DNA of 64,000 bases from Kosakonia sp. SMBL-WEM22 (GCF_014490785.1 NZ_CP051488.1:3348001-3412000), one strand, 5' to 3'. Shown: positions 33,630 to 42,997, counted from the stretch's first letter. Numbers and translations are program-made. Notes: generated by a model from the sequence alone, not told the origin.

Positions 33630-34295
33630 TCAGGCTTTCAGCTCGACGCTGACGATGCCGTCATGCTGTTTTGCGACGCTTATCGCCTCCAGGCTGGTCA
33701 GCGAAAAGTCGACCTTCTCAAGCCCGGGTGAACCCGGCGGCACATTGACGGCAATCACATGACAGCCTGCTGCGAGACCAGAGAGTACGCCCGCAGCCGC
33801 ATCTTCTACCACCACGCAGGTTTCTGGTGCCAGCCCTAACAGCTCGGCGCCGAGCAGGTAGGCGTCCGGTTCAGGTTTGCCATGCTTGACCTGTTCGGCG
33901 GTGACGAAGACTTTTGGCATCGGCAGCCCGGTCGCGCGATGTCGCGCATGGGCGACCGGCACCGAGCCGGAGGTGACAATGGCCCATGGAATACCCGATT
34001 CATCCAGATGCTGAAGCAGTTCAATCGCGCCCGGCAGCGGCGTAATGCCGTCCGTATCGGAGGCTTCTATCTGCTCAAGGCGGGTAAATTCAGCGGCAAT
34101 CTCCGCTTCTGAGGCTCCCGCCATAAAGTGGCGCAGCGAGGTGATAGCCTGTTTGCCGTGGATAAAATTCAGCACCTCGTCATGGCTGATGCCAAAGCGA
34201 TCGGCCCAGCTGCACCAGGCGCGCTCGACGGCGGGGAGTGAATTCACCAGAGTTCCATCCAGATCAAACAGAAAGCCTTTACACTGCACGTTCAC
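33630..34295 (-). CDS. hxpA: HAD-family sugar phosphatase HxpA (YfbT)
   Basis: A 221-residue HAD phosphatase with FLFDLDGTLVNS (nucleophile D11 and general acid D13), motif II in IVTSGS, the motif III lysine near KHGKPEPDAYLL, and VVVEDAAAGVLSG as motif IV. The E. coli homologue dephosphorylates hexitol and hexose phosphates. It is four bases from yfbU upstream and probably co-transcribed. Confidence 0.94.
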   Translation of the reverse strand: MNVQCKGFLFDLDGTLVNSLPAVERAWCSWADRFGISHDEVLNFIHGKQAITSLRHFMAGASEAEIAAEFTRLEQIEASDTDGITPLPGAIELLQHLDESGIPWAIVTSGSVPVAHARHRATGLPMPKVFVTAEQVKHGKPEPDAYLLGAELLGLAPETCVVVEDAAAGVLSGLAAGCHVIAVNVPPGSPGLEKVDFSLTSLEAISVAKQHDGIVSVELKA

Positions 34296-34299
34296 CTCC

Positions 34300-34794
34300 T
34301 CAGGCGTTGAGAATTTGGTTTATTTCGTTGCTGCTCAAGTGATACTGACGCGGGCAGGCGTGCCAGACGCTCAGCATGCGCTGGTATTTATCCCACATTG
34401 GCGTTTGGGCGTTAAAGCCGTGGGTACCGGCATCAAAATGGGTATAACGCCCTTCAATATTAACCATAAAGCGGACATAACCGAGGTAGCGCGCTTCGGT
34501 CGCGGCGTCGAAGCCAAGGAAAGTGACGCGTCGCTCGTCAATGGTGGCGTTATCTTTCAGGTTGGTCCAGGAGACATGGAGCGCGTGATACATCTCCATG
34601 ATATCGATGATGTTGCGGCACGTTTCCTCTTTCAGCTCACCAAATTCCCGATCCAGCTCGCGCATCTGCAAACCATATCCCCGTTCAATAATGGTTTGCA
34701 ATCGACGATAGCGCTCCGCATTAGCCGGGTCCATCATGGTCATCATCTTGTATTGATTGGATAGGATCAGACGTTGGGCATTGGTCATTTCCAT
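34300..34794 (-). CDS. yfbU: YfbU family protein
   Basis: A 164-residue soluble protein of the YfbU family, almost identical to E. coli (MEMTNAQRLILSNQYKMM at the start; WHACPRQYHL near the end). The chosen ATG at 34794 has AGGAG at 6 bases; an ATG six codons upstream is less likely. The function is not established. Confidence 0.95.
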   Translation of the reverse strand: MEMTNAQRLILSNQYKMMTMMDPANAERYRRLQTIIERGYGLQMRELDREFGELKEETCRNIIDIMEMYHALHVSWTNLKDNATIDERRVTFLGFDAATEARYLGYVRFMVNIEGRYTHFDAGTHGFNAQTPMWDKYQRMLSVWHACPRQYHLSSNEINQILNA

Positions 34795-34903
34795 CTTCGA
34801 CTCCTGTGGCACTTCGGCGCAGTAAAAAAGTTGGCCTCAGTCTACCTGTGAGTAAAAGCCGCTTTCTTGATTTGCCGGGGGTGTTGCACGGATCTTGCAA
34901 AAA

Positions 34904-34930
34904 AAGAAAGCATCCGGGGATGCTTTCTTA
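34904..34930. terminator. Terminator after yfbV
   Basis: AGAAAGCATC and GGATGCTTTCT form a 10-bp stem. The A-tract on the plus strand gives a T-run for the minus-strand yfbV transcript, 18 bases after its stop. Confidence 0.85.
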
Positions 34931-34947
34931 TCAATCACACACAATTT

Positions 34948-35403
34948 TTACAGCTCATCAAGAAAGGTCTTATCGAGCTGCTTAAAGGCGCGCTTAAGGG
35001 TATCTGCCAGCGCCTGATAGTCTGGTTTCCCTTCAACCGGTGCCAGCGCCTGTCCTGCATCCTGCAACTTACCACGCACTTCATAGAACCAGTTGAGTAT
35101 TGAGGGTGGCAGCGGTGTGACCGAGCGCTTACCCAGCCACCATAGCCCCTGCATAGGCAGGCTCAACGCAAACAGCGCGGTGGCAACAGCCGGCCCGAGC
35201 TGCCCACCGAGAGCGATTTGCCAGCAGAGAGTGAAGATCGCCAGTGGCGGCATAAAGCGGATCGCGTAGCGTGTTGCGCGGATAGTCCGGTTCTCTACAA
35301 ACATGGGAGCGAGGCGTTTTTCCATAGGCCAGGTCTTCGCGTAGTGCTGCCCCCGGCGAAATAAACTGAAGAAACTGACGGGTCGAATCTCAGGATTTGA
35401 CAT
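34948..35403 (-). CDS. yfbV: UPF0208 membrane protein YfbV
   Basis: A 151-residue protein of family UPF0208 with two transmembrane helices in the middle (around AIRFMPPLAIFTLCW and GPAVATALFALSLPMQGLWW) and a cytoplasmic C-terminal helix. In E. coli it has been linked to chromosome macrodomain behaviour near Ter. It is divergent from ackA. Confidence 0.93.
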   Translation of the reverse strand: MSNPEIRPVSFFSLFRRGQHYAKTWPMEKRLAPMFVENRTIRATRYAIRFMPPLAIFTLCWQIALGGQLGPAVATALFALSLPMQGLWWLGKRSVTPLPPSILNWFYEVRGKLQDAGQALAPVEGKPDYQALADTLKRAFKQLDKTFLDEL

Positions 35404-35739
35404 GGCTTTACCTCAACTTCACATATAAAAATTAAAAAAATCGTGCAAAACAACAACTGTGAATGACAACGTTAAAATTTTTTGTCAATCCCACCTGCTA
35501 TCGGGTATTCTGTGGCGGCCTTTACCAGGCCTTAGACGAATAGATTTGAGTCGTCAAATAATAAGCTCATTATGCCACTGTCTGAAAATTGCGCAAAATA
35601 GCTTAAAATTTTAACTATTCTTTCATCGTGTCAGAAAATTCTCTCGACATGATGTTAATCATAAATGTCAGCGTCAACCTGCGCTACGCTGTGCGACTCA
35701 CTGACCTTTTTTAGCCACGTATCATAAATAGGTACTTCC
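35404..35739. promoter_or_regulatory. Divergent promoter region yfbV-ackA
   Basis: 336 bases of AT-rich sequence with no frame worth calling. It must hold the ackA-pta promoters; in E. coli these respond to oxygen through FNR and ArcA. A TGATGTTAATCA-like stretch near 35650 is FNR-like but degenerate. Confidence 0.6.
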
Positions 35740-36942
35740 ATGTCGAGTAAGTTAGTACTGGTTCTGAACTGCGGTAGCTCCTCACTGAAATTCGCAATTA
35801 TCGATGCTGTTAACGGTGAAGAGTACCTCTCTGGTTTAGCCGAATGTTTCCACCTTCCTGAAGCACGCATCAAGTGGAAAATGGATGGCGGTAAACAAGA
35901 AGCGGCTTTAGGTGCAGGTGCCGCTCACAGTGAAGCGCTTAACTTTATCGTTAACACTATTCTGGCACAAAAACCAGAACTGTCTGCTCAGCTGACCGCA
36001 ATCGGTCACCGTATCGTCCACGGCGGTGAAAAATACACCCGTTCCGTGGTGATCGACGACTCTGTGATTCAGGGTATTAAAGACGCGGCCTCTTTTGCCC
36101 CGCTGCATAACCCGGCTCACCTGATCGGTATCGCCGAAGCGCTGAAATCCTTCCCGAGCCTGAAAGAGAAGAACGTTGCCGTGTTCGACACCGCGTTCCA
36201 CACCACCATGCCGGAAGAGTCCTACCTCTACGCCCTGCCGTACAAACTGTACAAAGAGCACGGCGTTCGTCGCTACGGCGCGCACGGCACCAGCCACTTC
36301 TATGTAACCCAGGAAGCGGCAAAAGTGCTGAACAAACCGGTTTCTGAACTGAATATCATCACCTGCCACCTCGGCAACGGCGGCTCTGTTTCCGCTATCC
36401 GTAACGGCGAGTGCGTTGATACCTCCATGGGTCTGACCCCGCTGGAAGGCCTGGTAATGGGTACCCGTTCTGGTGATATCGACCCGGCGATCATTTTCCA
36501 TCTGCATGACACCCTGGGCATGAGCGTTGAAGCGATCAACAAAATGCTGACCAAAGAGTCTGGCCTGCTGGGCCTGACCGAAGTCACCAGCGACTGCCGT
36601 TATGTAGAAGATAACTACGAAACCAAAGAAGACGCGAAGCGTGCGATGGACGTTTACTGCCATCGCCTGGCGAAATACATCGGCTCTTACACTGCGCTGA
36701 TGGATGGTCGTCTGGACGCGGTGATCTTCACCGGCGGTATCGGTGAAAACGCAGCGATGGTACGCGAGCTCTCCCTGGGCAAACTGGGCGTGCTCGGCTT
36801 CGAAGTTGACCACGAACGCAACCTGGCTGCCCGTTTCGGCAAGTCTGGTTTTATCAACAAAGAAGGCACCCGCCCGGCGATAGTTATCCCGACTAACGAA
36901 GAGCTGGTGATTGCGCAAGACGCAAGCCGCCTGACTGCCTGA
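35740..36942 (+). CDS. ackA: Acetate kinase
   Basis: Interconverts acetyl phosphate and acetate with ADP/ATP, the second step of acetate overflow. The 400-residue ASKHA-fold enzyme equals E. coli in length: NCGSSSLKF at 10-18, GHRIVHGGE at 89-97 with R91, GTRSGDIDP and FTGGIGENA. It forms an operon with pta, 82 bases downstream, with a hairpin between them. Confidence 0.98.
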   Translation: MSSKLVLVLNCGSSSLKFAIIDAVNGEEYLSGLAECFHLPEARIKWKMDGGKQEAALGAGAAHSEALNFIVNTILAQKPELSAQLTAIGHRIVHGGEKYTRSVVIDDSVIQGIKDAASFAPLHNPAHLIGIAEALKSFPSLKEKNVAVFDTAFHTTMPEESYLYALPYKLYKEHGVRRYGAHGTSHFYVTQEAAKVLNKPVSELNIITCHLGNGGSVSAIRNGECVDTSMGLTPLEGLVMGTRSGDIDPAIIFHLHDTLGMSVEAINKMLTKESGLLGLTEVTSDCRYVEDNYETKEDAKRAMDVYCHRLAKYIGSYTALMDGRLDAVIFTGGIGENAAMVRELSLGKLGVLGFEVDHERNLAARFGKSGFINKEGTRPAIVIPTNEELVIAQDASRLTA

Positions 36943-36954
36943 TAGTTTACCCAC

Positions 36955-36975
36955 ACCGCCAGCCAACGCTGGCGG
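36955..36975 (+). terminator. Intercistronic hairpin ackA-pta
   Basis: CCGCCAGC pairs with GCTGGCGG, followed by TGCTGTTTTG. The T-run is short and interrupted, so it looks like a partial terminator or mRNA-stabilising structure between ackA and pta. Confidence 0.6.
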
Positions 36976-37024
36976 TGCTGTTTTGTAACCCGTCCGCTTC
37001 GACGGTAACGAAAGAGGATTAACC

Positions 37025-39166
37025 GTGTCCCGTATTATTATGCTGATCCCTACCGGAACCAGCGTCGGCCTGACCAGCGTCAGCCTTGGCGTGATCCGTG
37101 CTATGGAACGCAAAGGCGTTCGTCTGAGCGTCTTTAAACCGATCGCCCAGCCACGTGCGGGCGGCGATGCGCCTGACCAGACCACCACCATCGTGCGCGC
37201 CAACTCCGGGCTGCCAGCGGCTGAACCGCTGAAAATGAGCCACGTCGAGTCGCTGCTCTCCAGCAATCAGAAAGATGTGCTGATGGAAGAGATCATCGCC
37301 CGCTACCACGAAAGCAGCAAAGATGCTGAAGTGGTGCTGGTTGAAGGCCTGGTCCCGACCCGTAAACACCAGTTCGCCCAGTCCCTGAACTTCGAAATCG
37401 CGAAAACGCTGAATGCGGAAATCGTCTTCGTCATGTCCCAGGGCACTGACACGCAGGAGCAGCTGAAAGAGCGCATCGAGCTGACGCGTAACAGCTTCGG
37501 CGGCGTGAAAAACAGCAACATCACCGGCGTTATCGTCAACAAACTGAACGCCCCGGTTGATGAGCAGGGCCGCACGCGCCCGGATCTCTCTGAGATCTTT
37601 GATGACTCCTCAAAAGCAAAAGTGGTGCATATCGATCCTGCGCAGCTGCAAGAGACCAGCTCTCTGCCCGTGCTGGGCGCGGTGCCGTGGAGCTTCGATC
37701 TGATCGCCACCCGTGCGATTGATATGGCGCGCCACCTGAATGCGACCATCATCAACGAAGGCGATATTAAAACCCGCCGCGTGAAGTCCGTCACCTTCTG
37801 TGCGCGCAGCATTCCGCACATGCTGGAACACTTCCGTCCGGGCTCACTGCTGGTGACCTCTGCCGACCGTCCTGACGTGCTGGTTGCTGCCTGCCTGGCG
37901 GCGATGAACGGCGTTGAGATTGGTGCCGTGCTCCTGACCGGCGGCTACGAGATGGAAGAGAGCGTGCGCAAGCTGTGCGAACGCGCGTTTGCCACCGGCC
38001 TGCCGGTATTTATGGTGAATACCAACACCTGGCAGACCTCCCTGAGCCTGCAGAGCTTCAACCTGGAAGTGCCGGTTGACGATAACGAGCGTATTGAAAA
38101 CGTGCAGGAGTACGTTGCCCGTTATATTAACGCACAGTGGATCGACTCCCTGACCGCCACCTCTGAGCGCAGCCGTCGCCTCTCGCCGCCAGCCTTCCGT
38201 TACCAGCTGACCGAGCTGGCGCGCAAAGCGGGCAAACGCGTCGTACTGCCGGAAGGCGACGAGCCGCGTACCGTGAAAGCGGCCGCTATCTGTGCTGAGC
38301 GCGGTATCGCGACCTGTATCCTGCTGGGCAACCCGGATGAGATCAATCGCGTTGCGGCAGCACAGGGTGTTGAGCTGGGCGCCGGGATCGAAATCGTCGA
38401 TCCCGACGTGGTACGTGAAAGCTACGTCGCTCGCCTGGTTGAGCTGCGTAAGAGCAAAGGCATGACCGAAGCCGTGGCGCGCGAACAGCTGGAAGACAAC
38501 GTGGTGCTCGGCACGCTGATGCTGGAGCAGGATGAAGTTGACGGCCTGGTCTCCGGTGCGGTTCACACCACCGCGAACACTATTCGTCCGCCGCTGCAGC
38601 TGATTAAAACAGCACCGGGCAGCTCGCTGGTCTCCTCCGTGTTCTTTATGCTGCTGCCGGAACAGGTTTACGTTTACGGTGACTGCGCAATCAACCCGGA
38701 TCCGAGCGCTGAACAGCTGGCAGAGATCGCCATTCAGTCCGCTGACTCTGCGACCGCTTTCGGCATTGAATCGCGCGTGGCGATGCTCTCCTACTCCACC
38801 GGCAACTCCGGCGCGGGTAGCGACGTTGAGAAAGTGCGTGAAGCGACTCGCCTGGCGCAGGAAAAACGTCCTGACCTGGTGATCGACGGTCCGCTGCAGT
38901 ATGACGCCGCGGTGATGGCGGATGTGGCGAAATCCAAAGCGCCGAACTCGCCGGTTGCCGGTCGCGCTACCGTGTTCATCTTCCCGGATCTGAACACAGG
39001 TAACACCACCTACAAAGCGGTGCAGCGCTCTGCCGACCTGATCTCTATCGGGCCGATGCTGCAGGGTATGCGCAAGCCGGTGAACGACCTCTCTCGTGGC
39101 GCGCTGGTAGACGATATCGTCTACACCATCGCTCTGACCGCGATTCAGGCGTCCCAGCAGCAGTAA
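37025..39166 (+). CDS. pta: Phosphate acetyltransferase
   Basis: Converts acetyl-CoA and phosphate to acetyl phosphate. The 713-residue protein has the long enterobacterial form: an N-terminal P-loop/BioD-like domain (IPTGTSVGLTSVSLG), a central DRTGGG domain, and the catalytic PTA_PTB domain from about residue 390 (VLPEGDEPRTVKAA, SGAVHTTANTIRPPLQ, STGNSGAGSDVEKV). It starts with GTG at 37025 after AAAGAGG. E. coli Pta is 714 residues. Confidence 0.97.
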   Translation: MSRIIMLIPTGTSVGLTSVSLGVIRAMERKGVRLSVFKPIAQPRAGGDAPDQTTTIVRANSGLPAAEPLKMSHVESLLSSNQKDVLMEEIIARYHESSKDAEVVLVEGLVPTRKHQFAQSLNFEIAKTLNAEIVFVMSQGTDTQEQLKERIELTRNSFGGVKNSNITGVIVNKLNAPVDEQGRTRPDLSEIFDDSSKAKVVHIDPAQLQETSSLPVLGAVPWSFDLIATRAIDMARHLNATIINEGDIKTRRVKSVTFCARSIPHMLEHFRPGSLLVTSADRPDVLVAACLAAMNGVEIGAVLLTGGYEMEESVRKLCERAFATGLPVFMVNTNTWQTSLSLQSFNLEVPVDDNERIENVQEYVARYINAQWIDSLTATSERSRRLSPPAFRYQLTELARKAGKRVVLPEGDEPRTVKAAAICAERGIATCILLGNPDEINRVAAAQGVELGAGIEIVDPDVVRESYVARLVELRKSKGMTEAVAREQLEDNVVLGTLMLEQDEVDGLVSGAVHTTANTIRPPLQLIKTAPGSSLVSSVFFMLLPEQVYVYGDCAINPDPSAEQLAEIAIQSADSATAFGIESRVAMLSYSTGNSGAGSDVEKVREATRLAQEKRPDLVIDGPLQYDAAVMADVAKSKAPNSPVAGRATVFIFPDLNTGNTTYKAVQRSADLISIGPMLQGMRKPVNDLSRGALVDDIVYTIALTAIQASQQQ

Positions 39167-39172
39167 GATGTC

Positions 39173-39201
39173 GAATGGCGGCTGTGCCTTATCCGACCTA
39201 C
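39173..39201. repeat. REP-like unit after pta
   Basis: GAATGGCGG...CCTTATCCGACCTAC is a degenerate REP unit immediately after the pta stop. Confidence 0.6.
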
Positions 39202-39235
39202 GGTTTGATAAGCGTCTCCGCCACCAGACAAAAAA

Positions 39236-39263
39236 GGCGACCTTCGGGTCGCCTTTTTTATGC
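39236..39263 (+). terminator. Terminator of ackA-pta
   Basis: AAGGCGACC cttc GGTCGCCTT stem with a UUCG-type loop, then T6. A textbook intrinsic terminator about 70 bases after pta. Confidence 0.9.
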
Positions 39264-39271
39264 TGGTTATT

Positions 39272-39302
39272 GTAGGCCGGATAAGCGCAGCGCCATCCGG
39301 CA
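39272..39302. repeat. REP unit between pta and yfcD
   Basis: GTAGGCCGGATAAGCGCAGC followed by GCCATCCGGCA: a full REP element of the usual enterobacterial type. Confidence 0.85.
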
Positions 39303-39332
39303 AAAAACCCTCCGCAGCCGTAAACCGGCAAT

Positions 39333-39362
39333 AAAAAAAGCGACCCCGAGGGTCGCTTTTTC
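39333..39362. terminator. Terminator of yfcD (bidirectional)
   Basis: AGCGACCC cga GGGTCGCT stem flanked by a seven-A tract on one side and five T on the other, so it can terminate in both directions. It lies 17 bases beyond the yfcD stop. Confidence 0.88.
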
Positions 39363-39378
39363 TACTAAGCAAGAACGG

Positions 39379-39927
39379 TTACTCTGTCTCCTGCTCGCGT
39401 TTTTCCACATCATTGCTGGCGTTACGGCTCATCCACAGCGCCAGTGCTTTCAACGAATCATCGGTAAACTCGTCGCAGCGTGCGGTGATCTCTTCCGGCG
39501 TCATCCAGAAGACCTCACTCACCTCCTCTTCCTGCAGAGCAAACGGCCCGTGGGAGACGCAGCTGAACAACCCGCCCCATACCCGACAATGCTCATCTTC
39601 AAAGTAGAACTGACCATGCTCAGCAAACGGTACGCCGGCAATGCCCAGCTCCTCTTCCGCTTCGCGGCGCGCGGACTCCAGCAGATTTTCACCCGCCTGC
39701 ACCACCCCGCCCGCGGTGGCGTCCAGCTTACCAGGCATAAAGTCTTTTAGCTCGGTACGACGCTGTACCAGAATATTGCCCATCCCATCATGCACCACAA
39801 TATAGGTTGCGCGATGACGCAGGCACTGCGCGCGCATTTGCTCCCGGCTGGCCTGTGCGATCACCTCATTGTCTTCGTTGACAATATCTACCCATTCCAT
39901 GCCTGCAAAATGACTCTGTTCCACCAT
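39379..39927 (-). CDS. yfcD: Nudix hydrolase YfcD
   Basis: A 182-residue Nudix hydrolase of unknown substrate. The Nudix box fits fully: G74, E80, R88-E89, E92-E93, G95 and I96 in GGVVQAGENLLESARRE and what follows. The family is related to isopentenyl-diphosphate isomerase-type Nudix proteins. E. coli YfcD has 180 residues. It is followed by yfcE on the same strand upstream. Confidence 0.94.
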   Translation of the reverse strand: MVEQSHFAGMEWVDIVNEDNEVIAQASREQMRAQCLRHRATYIVVHDGMGNILVQRRTELKDFMPGKLDATAGGVVQAGENLLESARREAEEELGIAGVPFAEHGQFYFEDEHCRVWGGLFSCVSHGPFALQEEEVSEVFWMTPEEITARCDEFTDDSLKALALWMSRNASNDVEKREQETE

Positions 39928-39981
39928 CGGGACATCTTCTCTTTATGGCGCTCTTACGGCGCGTTTCGGTTGACGGGTAAA

Positions 39982-40536
39982 TTACGGATTAATCGCAACC
40001 TGCGCAATAACCCGCTGATCATTAAGTGCGATAACACGTAACATATTCTCTTCCAGCATGCCGTAGCAGGCGGCAAATCCACCTTTCGGGATAGAGACCG
40101 AACCGGGGTTGAAGTGCACAATCTCATCACGCCTCTCGGCAACCGGAATATGGGTATGCCCATACACCAGCACATCGCCTGCCTCCAGCGGTGGAATATT
40201 CTCCGCGCCAAAGAGATGACCGTGGGTCAAAAACAGGCGGCATGCGGGTAATAACACCTGCTGCCAGGGCGCGGTAATGGGAAAGCGCAGCAGCATCTGA
40301 TCCACTTCGCTGTCGCAATTGCCGCGCACGGCGATAATCCTATTGGCCTGCGTATTGAGCCGTTCTGCCACCTGCGCCGGATCATATCCCTCCGGCAGCG
40401 CGTTGCGCGGGCCATGATTGAGAACATCGCCAAGCAGAACCAGCCAGCGGGCACCGCTCTGCGCGAACCGTTCCAGTATGCGTTCTGTCGCGGGCAACGA
40501 CCCGTGAATATCCGATGCAAACATCAGTTTCATCAC
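39982..40536 (-). CDS. yfcE: Metallophosphoesterase YfcE
   Basis: A 184-residue calcineurin-like phosphodiesterase. Metal ligands are visible as D9 and H11 (FASDIHGS), D38 (LLGDVLNHG), N in GNCDSEVD, and the HGH and GHTH motifs (LTHGHLFG, YGHTHIP). E. coli YfcE hydrolyses artificial phosphodiesters with Mn2+; the natural substrate is unknown. It lies 54 bases upstream of yfcD on the same strand. Confidence 0.95.
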   Translation of the reverse strand: MMKLMFASDIHGSLPATERILERFAQSGARWLVLLGDVLNHGPRNALPEGYDPAQVAERLNTQANRIIAVRGNCDSEVDQMLLRFPITAPWQQVLLPACRLFLTHGHLFGAENIPPLEAGDVLVYGHTHIPVAERRDEIVHFNPGSVSIPKGGFAACYGMLEENMLRVIALNDQRVIAQVAINP

Positions 40537-40586
40537 TGCACCTCTTTGAAAAAACGCCCATATGATACCGGAACGTGAACCGCTTA

Positions 40587-41231
40587 TCAGCCCGCGCGCT
40601 TAGCGGAAAGTGCAACATAGCGCTGAACCGAGGAGCGCTGCCACTGGAAGGTGGCGTACTCCGCTAAGCGCTCCGGTACCGGGTCGCCATGCATCACCAA
40701 CCGGTTAAGCATCAGGGCGAGATCGACGTCGGCAATACACCACTCGCCAAACAAATTTGGCTTGCCGTGCGCCAGCAATTCACCCGCGATGGCAAACAGC
40801 TTATCGGCGCTCGCCTGCCCGGCGGCAGTGAGCGGTGCTTTTTTCGCCCCGGCAAACACCACATCCGTTGAGCGCGCTTCGCGGATCGGCAGCAGATCGC
40901 TGCGCAGCCAGGCCTGCACCTGTCGCGCGCGGGCGCGGTTCTCGCGGTCATGGGGATAGAGACGCTCCCACTCCGGCGGTGCAAAACGCTCATCAAGATA
41001 TTCGGCAATCGCCGAGGACTCGCTCAGCATAAAGCCATCAATCTCTAAAGAGGGAACGCGCTGCGTCAGGCGAAAACCTGGCCAGCCCGCGCCGTGTTGC
41101 GCGCCGCTCGCCAGATCGACAGTTTTCAGTGTGAAGGGCAGCGCCTTTTCATGCAGGGCAACGTAGGCCGACAGCACATACGGGGAGAAGTACTCATTGT
41201 CAGACCACAACGTAATTGCCGGTTCGCTCAT
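40587..41231 (-). CDS. yfcF: Glutathione S-transferase-like protein YfcF
   Basis: A 214-residue GST-fold protein from MSEPAITLWSDNEYF at 41231, the same length as E. coli YfcF; GAGG sits 5 bases upstream. The frame continues 20 codons further up without family similarity. The N-terminal thioredoxin-like domain (SPYVLSAYVALHEK, VPSLEIDGFMLSESSAI) is followed by the all-helical domain. E. coli YfcF has glutathione peroxidase activity and helps against peroxide. Confidence 0.93.
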   Translation of the reverse strand: MSEPAITLWSDNEYFSPYVLSAYVALHEKALPFTLKTVDLASGAQHGAGWPGFRLTQRVPSLEIDGFMLSESSAIAEYLDERFAPPEWERLYPHDRENRARARQVQAWLRSDLLPIREARSTDVVFAGAKKAPLTAAGQASADKLFAIAGELLAHGKPNLFGEWCIADVDLALMLNRLVMHGDPVPERLAEYATFQWQRSSVQRYVALSAKRAG

Positions 41232-41365
41232 AACGTCCTCGTTTAGCGGATAGGTTTCGTCCAAAATATAGCCTCTTCTGCCTTCTGTCACTTGCGGAAA
41301 ACTCTGTCATTACCGGGAACACCTATACTTAACAGGCGACGCCCATTCCGCTCACAGGAGTTTCG

Positions 41366-41995
41366 ATGATAGACCTCTATTTCGCCCCGACACCGAACGG
41401 CCATAAGATCACGCTGTTTCTCGAAGAGGCCGGGTTGCCGTATCGTCTGATCCGCGTAGATATTAGTAAAGGCGAGCAGTTTCGCCCGGAATTTTTAGAT
41501 ATCTCCCCGAACAATAAGATCCCGGCGATTGTCGATCATGAACCCGCCGACGGCGGTGCGCCCCTTAGCCTGTTCGAGTCGGGTGAGATCCTGCTCTATC
41601 TGGCGGAGAAGTCCGGCCAGCTCCTGAGCGGTGAGCTGCGCGAGCGTCATGTCACTCTGCAGTGGCTATTCTGGCAAGTAGCAGGGCTGGGCCCGATGCT
41701 TGGCCAGAATCACCACTTCAACCACTTCGCGCCACAACCGGTGCCCTATGCCATTGAGCGTTATCAGGTGGAGACGCAGCGGCTCTATCAGGTGATGAAT
41801 AAACGTCTCGAGCAGGTGCCGTGGCTGGCAGGCCAGCACTACAGCATTGCGGATATCGCCGCCTGGCCATGGATTAATTCCCATGCCCGCCAGCGTATTT
41901 CGCTTGAGGACTACCCGGCGGTCTTTAACTGGTTTGAGCGCATTCGCACACGCCCGGCCACCGAGAGTGCATTGCAGAAAGCGCAGCTGCCATAA
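41366..41995 (+). CDS. yfcG: Disulfide-bond oxidoreductase YfcG (GST-like)
   Basis: A 209-residue GST-fold protein of the Nu class. T9 and N11 in YFAPTPNGHK, which bind glutathione in place of a catalytic Cys or Tyr, are present. E. coli YfcG (215 residues) reduces disulfides with glutathione. It is divergent from yfcF and 39 bases from yfcH; the folX gene that lies between them in E. coli is missing. Confidence 0.93.
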   Translation: MIDLYFAPTPNGHKITLFLEEAGLPYRLIRVDISKGEQFRPEFLDISPNNKIPAIVDHEPADGGAPLSLFESGEILLYLAEKSGQLLSGELRERHVTLQWLFWQVAGLGPMLGQNHHFNHFAPQPVPYAIERYQVETQRLYQVMNKRLEQVPWLAGQHYSIADIAAWPWINSHARQRISLEDYPAVFNWFERIRTRPATESALQKAQLP

Positions 41996-42034
41996 GCTGC
42001 GCCCTTTAAGGATAATCACGCTTCGGAGGGAAGC

Positions 42035-42931
42035 ATGAAGATACTCGTTACTGGCGGTACCGGCCTGATTGGCCACCATCTGATCCCCCGTTTGCTGGAG
42101 TTGCACCACAGCGTAACGGTGGTCACGCGCAATCCTGCCAAAGCGCAGCAAAAGCTTGATGCCCGCGTCAGCCTGCTGAAGGGGCTTAACGATCTTACGG
42201 ATCTCAACAACTTCGATGCGGTGATCAATCTGGCAGGCGAACCGATTGCGGATAAGCGCTGGACCGAGGAGCAGAAGCAGCGCTTATGCCACAGCCGCTG
42301 GCAGATTACGCAGCAAGTGGCGGATCTGATCAAAGCCAGCGACAACCCGCCGCAGGTGCTGATCTCCGGCTCCGCCTGCGGCTATTACGGCGATCTTGGC
42401 GAAGTGGTGGTGACAGAGGAGGAGCCGCCGCATAACGAGTTTACCCATAAGCTCTGCGCACGCTGGGAGCAGATCGCCTGTGAAGCGCAGAGCGACCGCA
42501 CCCGCGTCTGCTTGCTGCGCACCGGCGTGGTGTTAACGCCAAAAGGCGGCATTCTCGGCAAACTATTGCCACTGTTCCGCCTCGGTCTCGGCGGGCCGAT
42601 TGGCACGGGTCGGCAATATATGGCGTGGATCCATATCGACGATATGGTCAATGCCATTCTCTGGCTGCTGGATAACGATCTGCGCGGGCCGTTCAATATG
42701 GTCGCCCCTTACCCGGTGCGTAACGAGCAGTTCGCTCACGCGCTTGGCCATGCTCTGCATCGCCCGGCGTTTATGCGCGCCCCTGCAACCGCCGTGCGCC
42801 TGATGATGGGCGAATCTTCGGTGCTGGTGCTCGGCGGCCAGCGCGCACTGCCTAAACGCCTGGAAGAGGCCGGGTTTGCCTTTCGTTGGCACGATCTTGA
42901 AGAGGCGCTGACGGATGTGGTGAACGCGTAA
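42035..42931 (+). CDS. yfcH: Epimerase-family protein YfcH
   Basis: A 298-residue short-chain dehydrogenase/epimerase-like protein. The dinucleotide motif is TGGTGLIGHHL at 6-16; INLAGEPIADKRW follows, then SACGYYG. The C-terminal part is the DUF1731 domain (PAFMRAPATAVRLMMGE). The substrate is unknown. SD GGAGG is about 5 bases before the ATG. Confidence 0.93.
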   Translation: MKILVTGGTGLIGHHLIPRLLELHHSVTVVTRNPAKAQQKLDARVSLLKGLNDLTDLNNFDAVINLAGEPIADKRWTEEQKQRLCHSRWQITQQVADLIKASDNPPQVLISGSACGYYGDLGEVVVTEEEPPHNEFTHKLCARWEQIACEAQSDRTRVCLLRTGVVLTPKGGILGKLLPLFRLGLGGPIGTGRQYMAWIHIDDMVNAILWLLDNDLRGPFNMVAPYPVRNEQFAHALGHALHRPAFMRAPATAVRLMMGESSVLVLGGQRALPKRLEEAGFAFRWHDLEEALTDVVNA

Positions 42932-42997
42932 AGTTTGTCGCGTTGGGTCTGGGGTGATGGTGGTAAGCTACCCGTTTTGACAGTAAAAGGGTTGCCA

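Noticed and set aside
35908..39331. Two long minus-strand open frames (452 and 495 codons) opposite ackA and pta
   Set aside because: They lie opposite highly expressed, strongly codon-biased genes, which commonly leave the opposite frame open. No protein family is recognisable.
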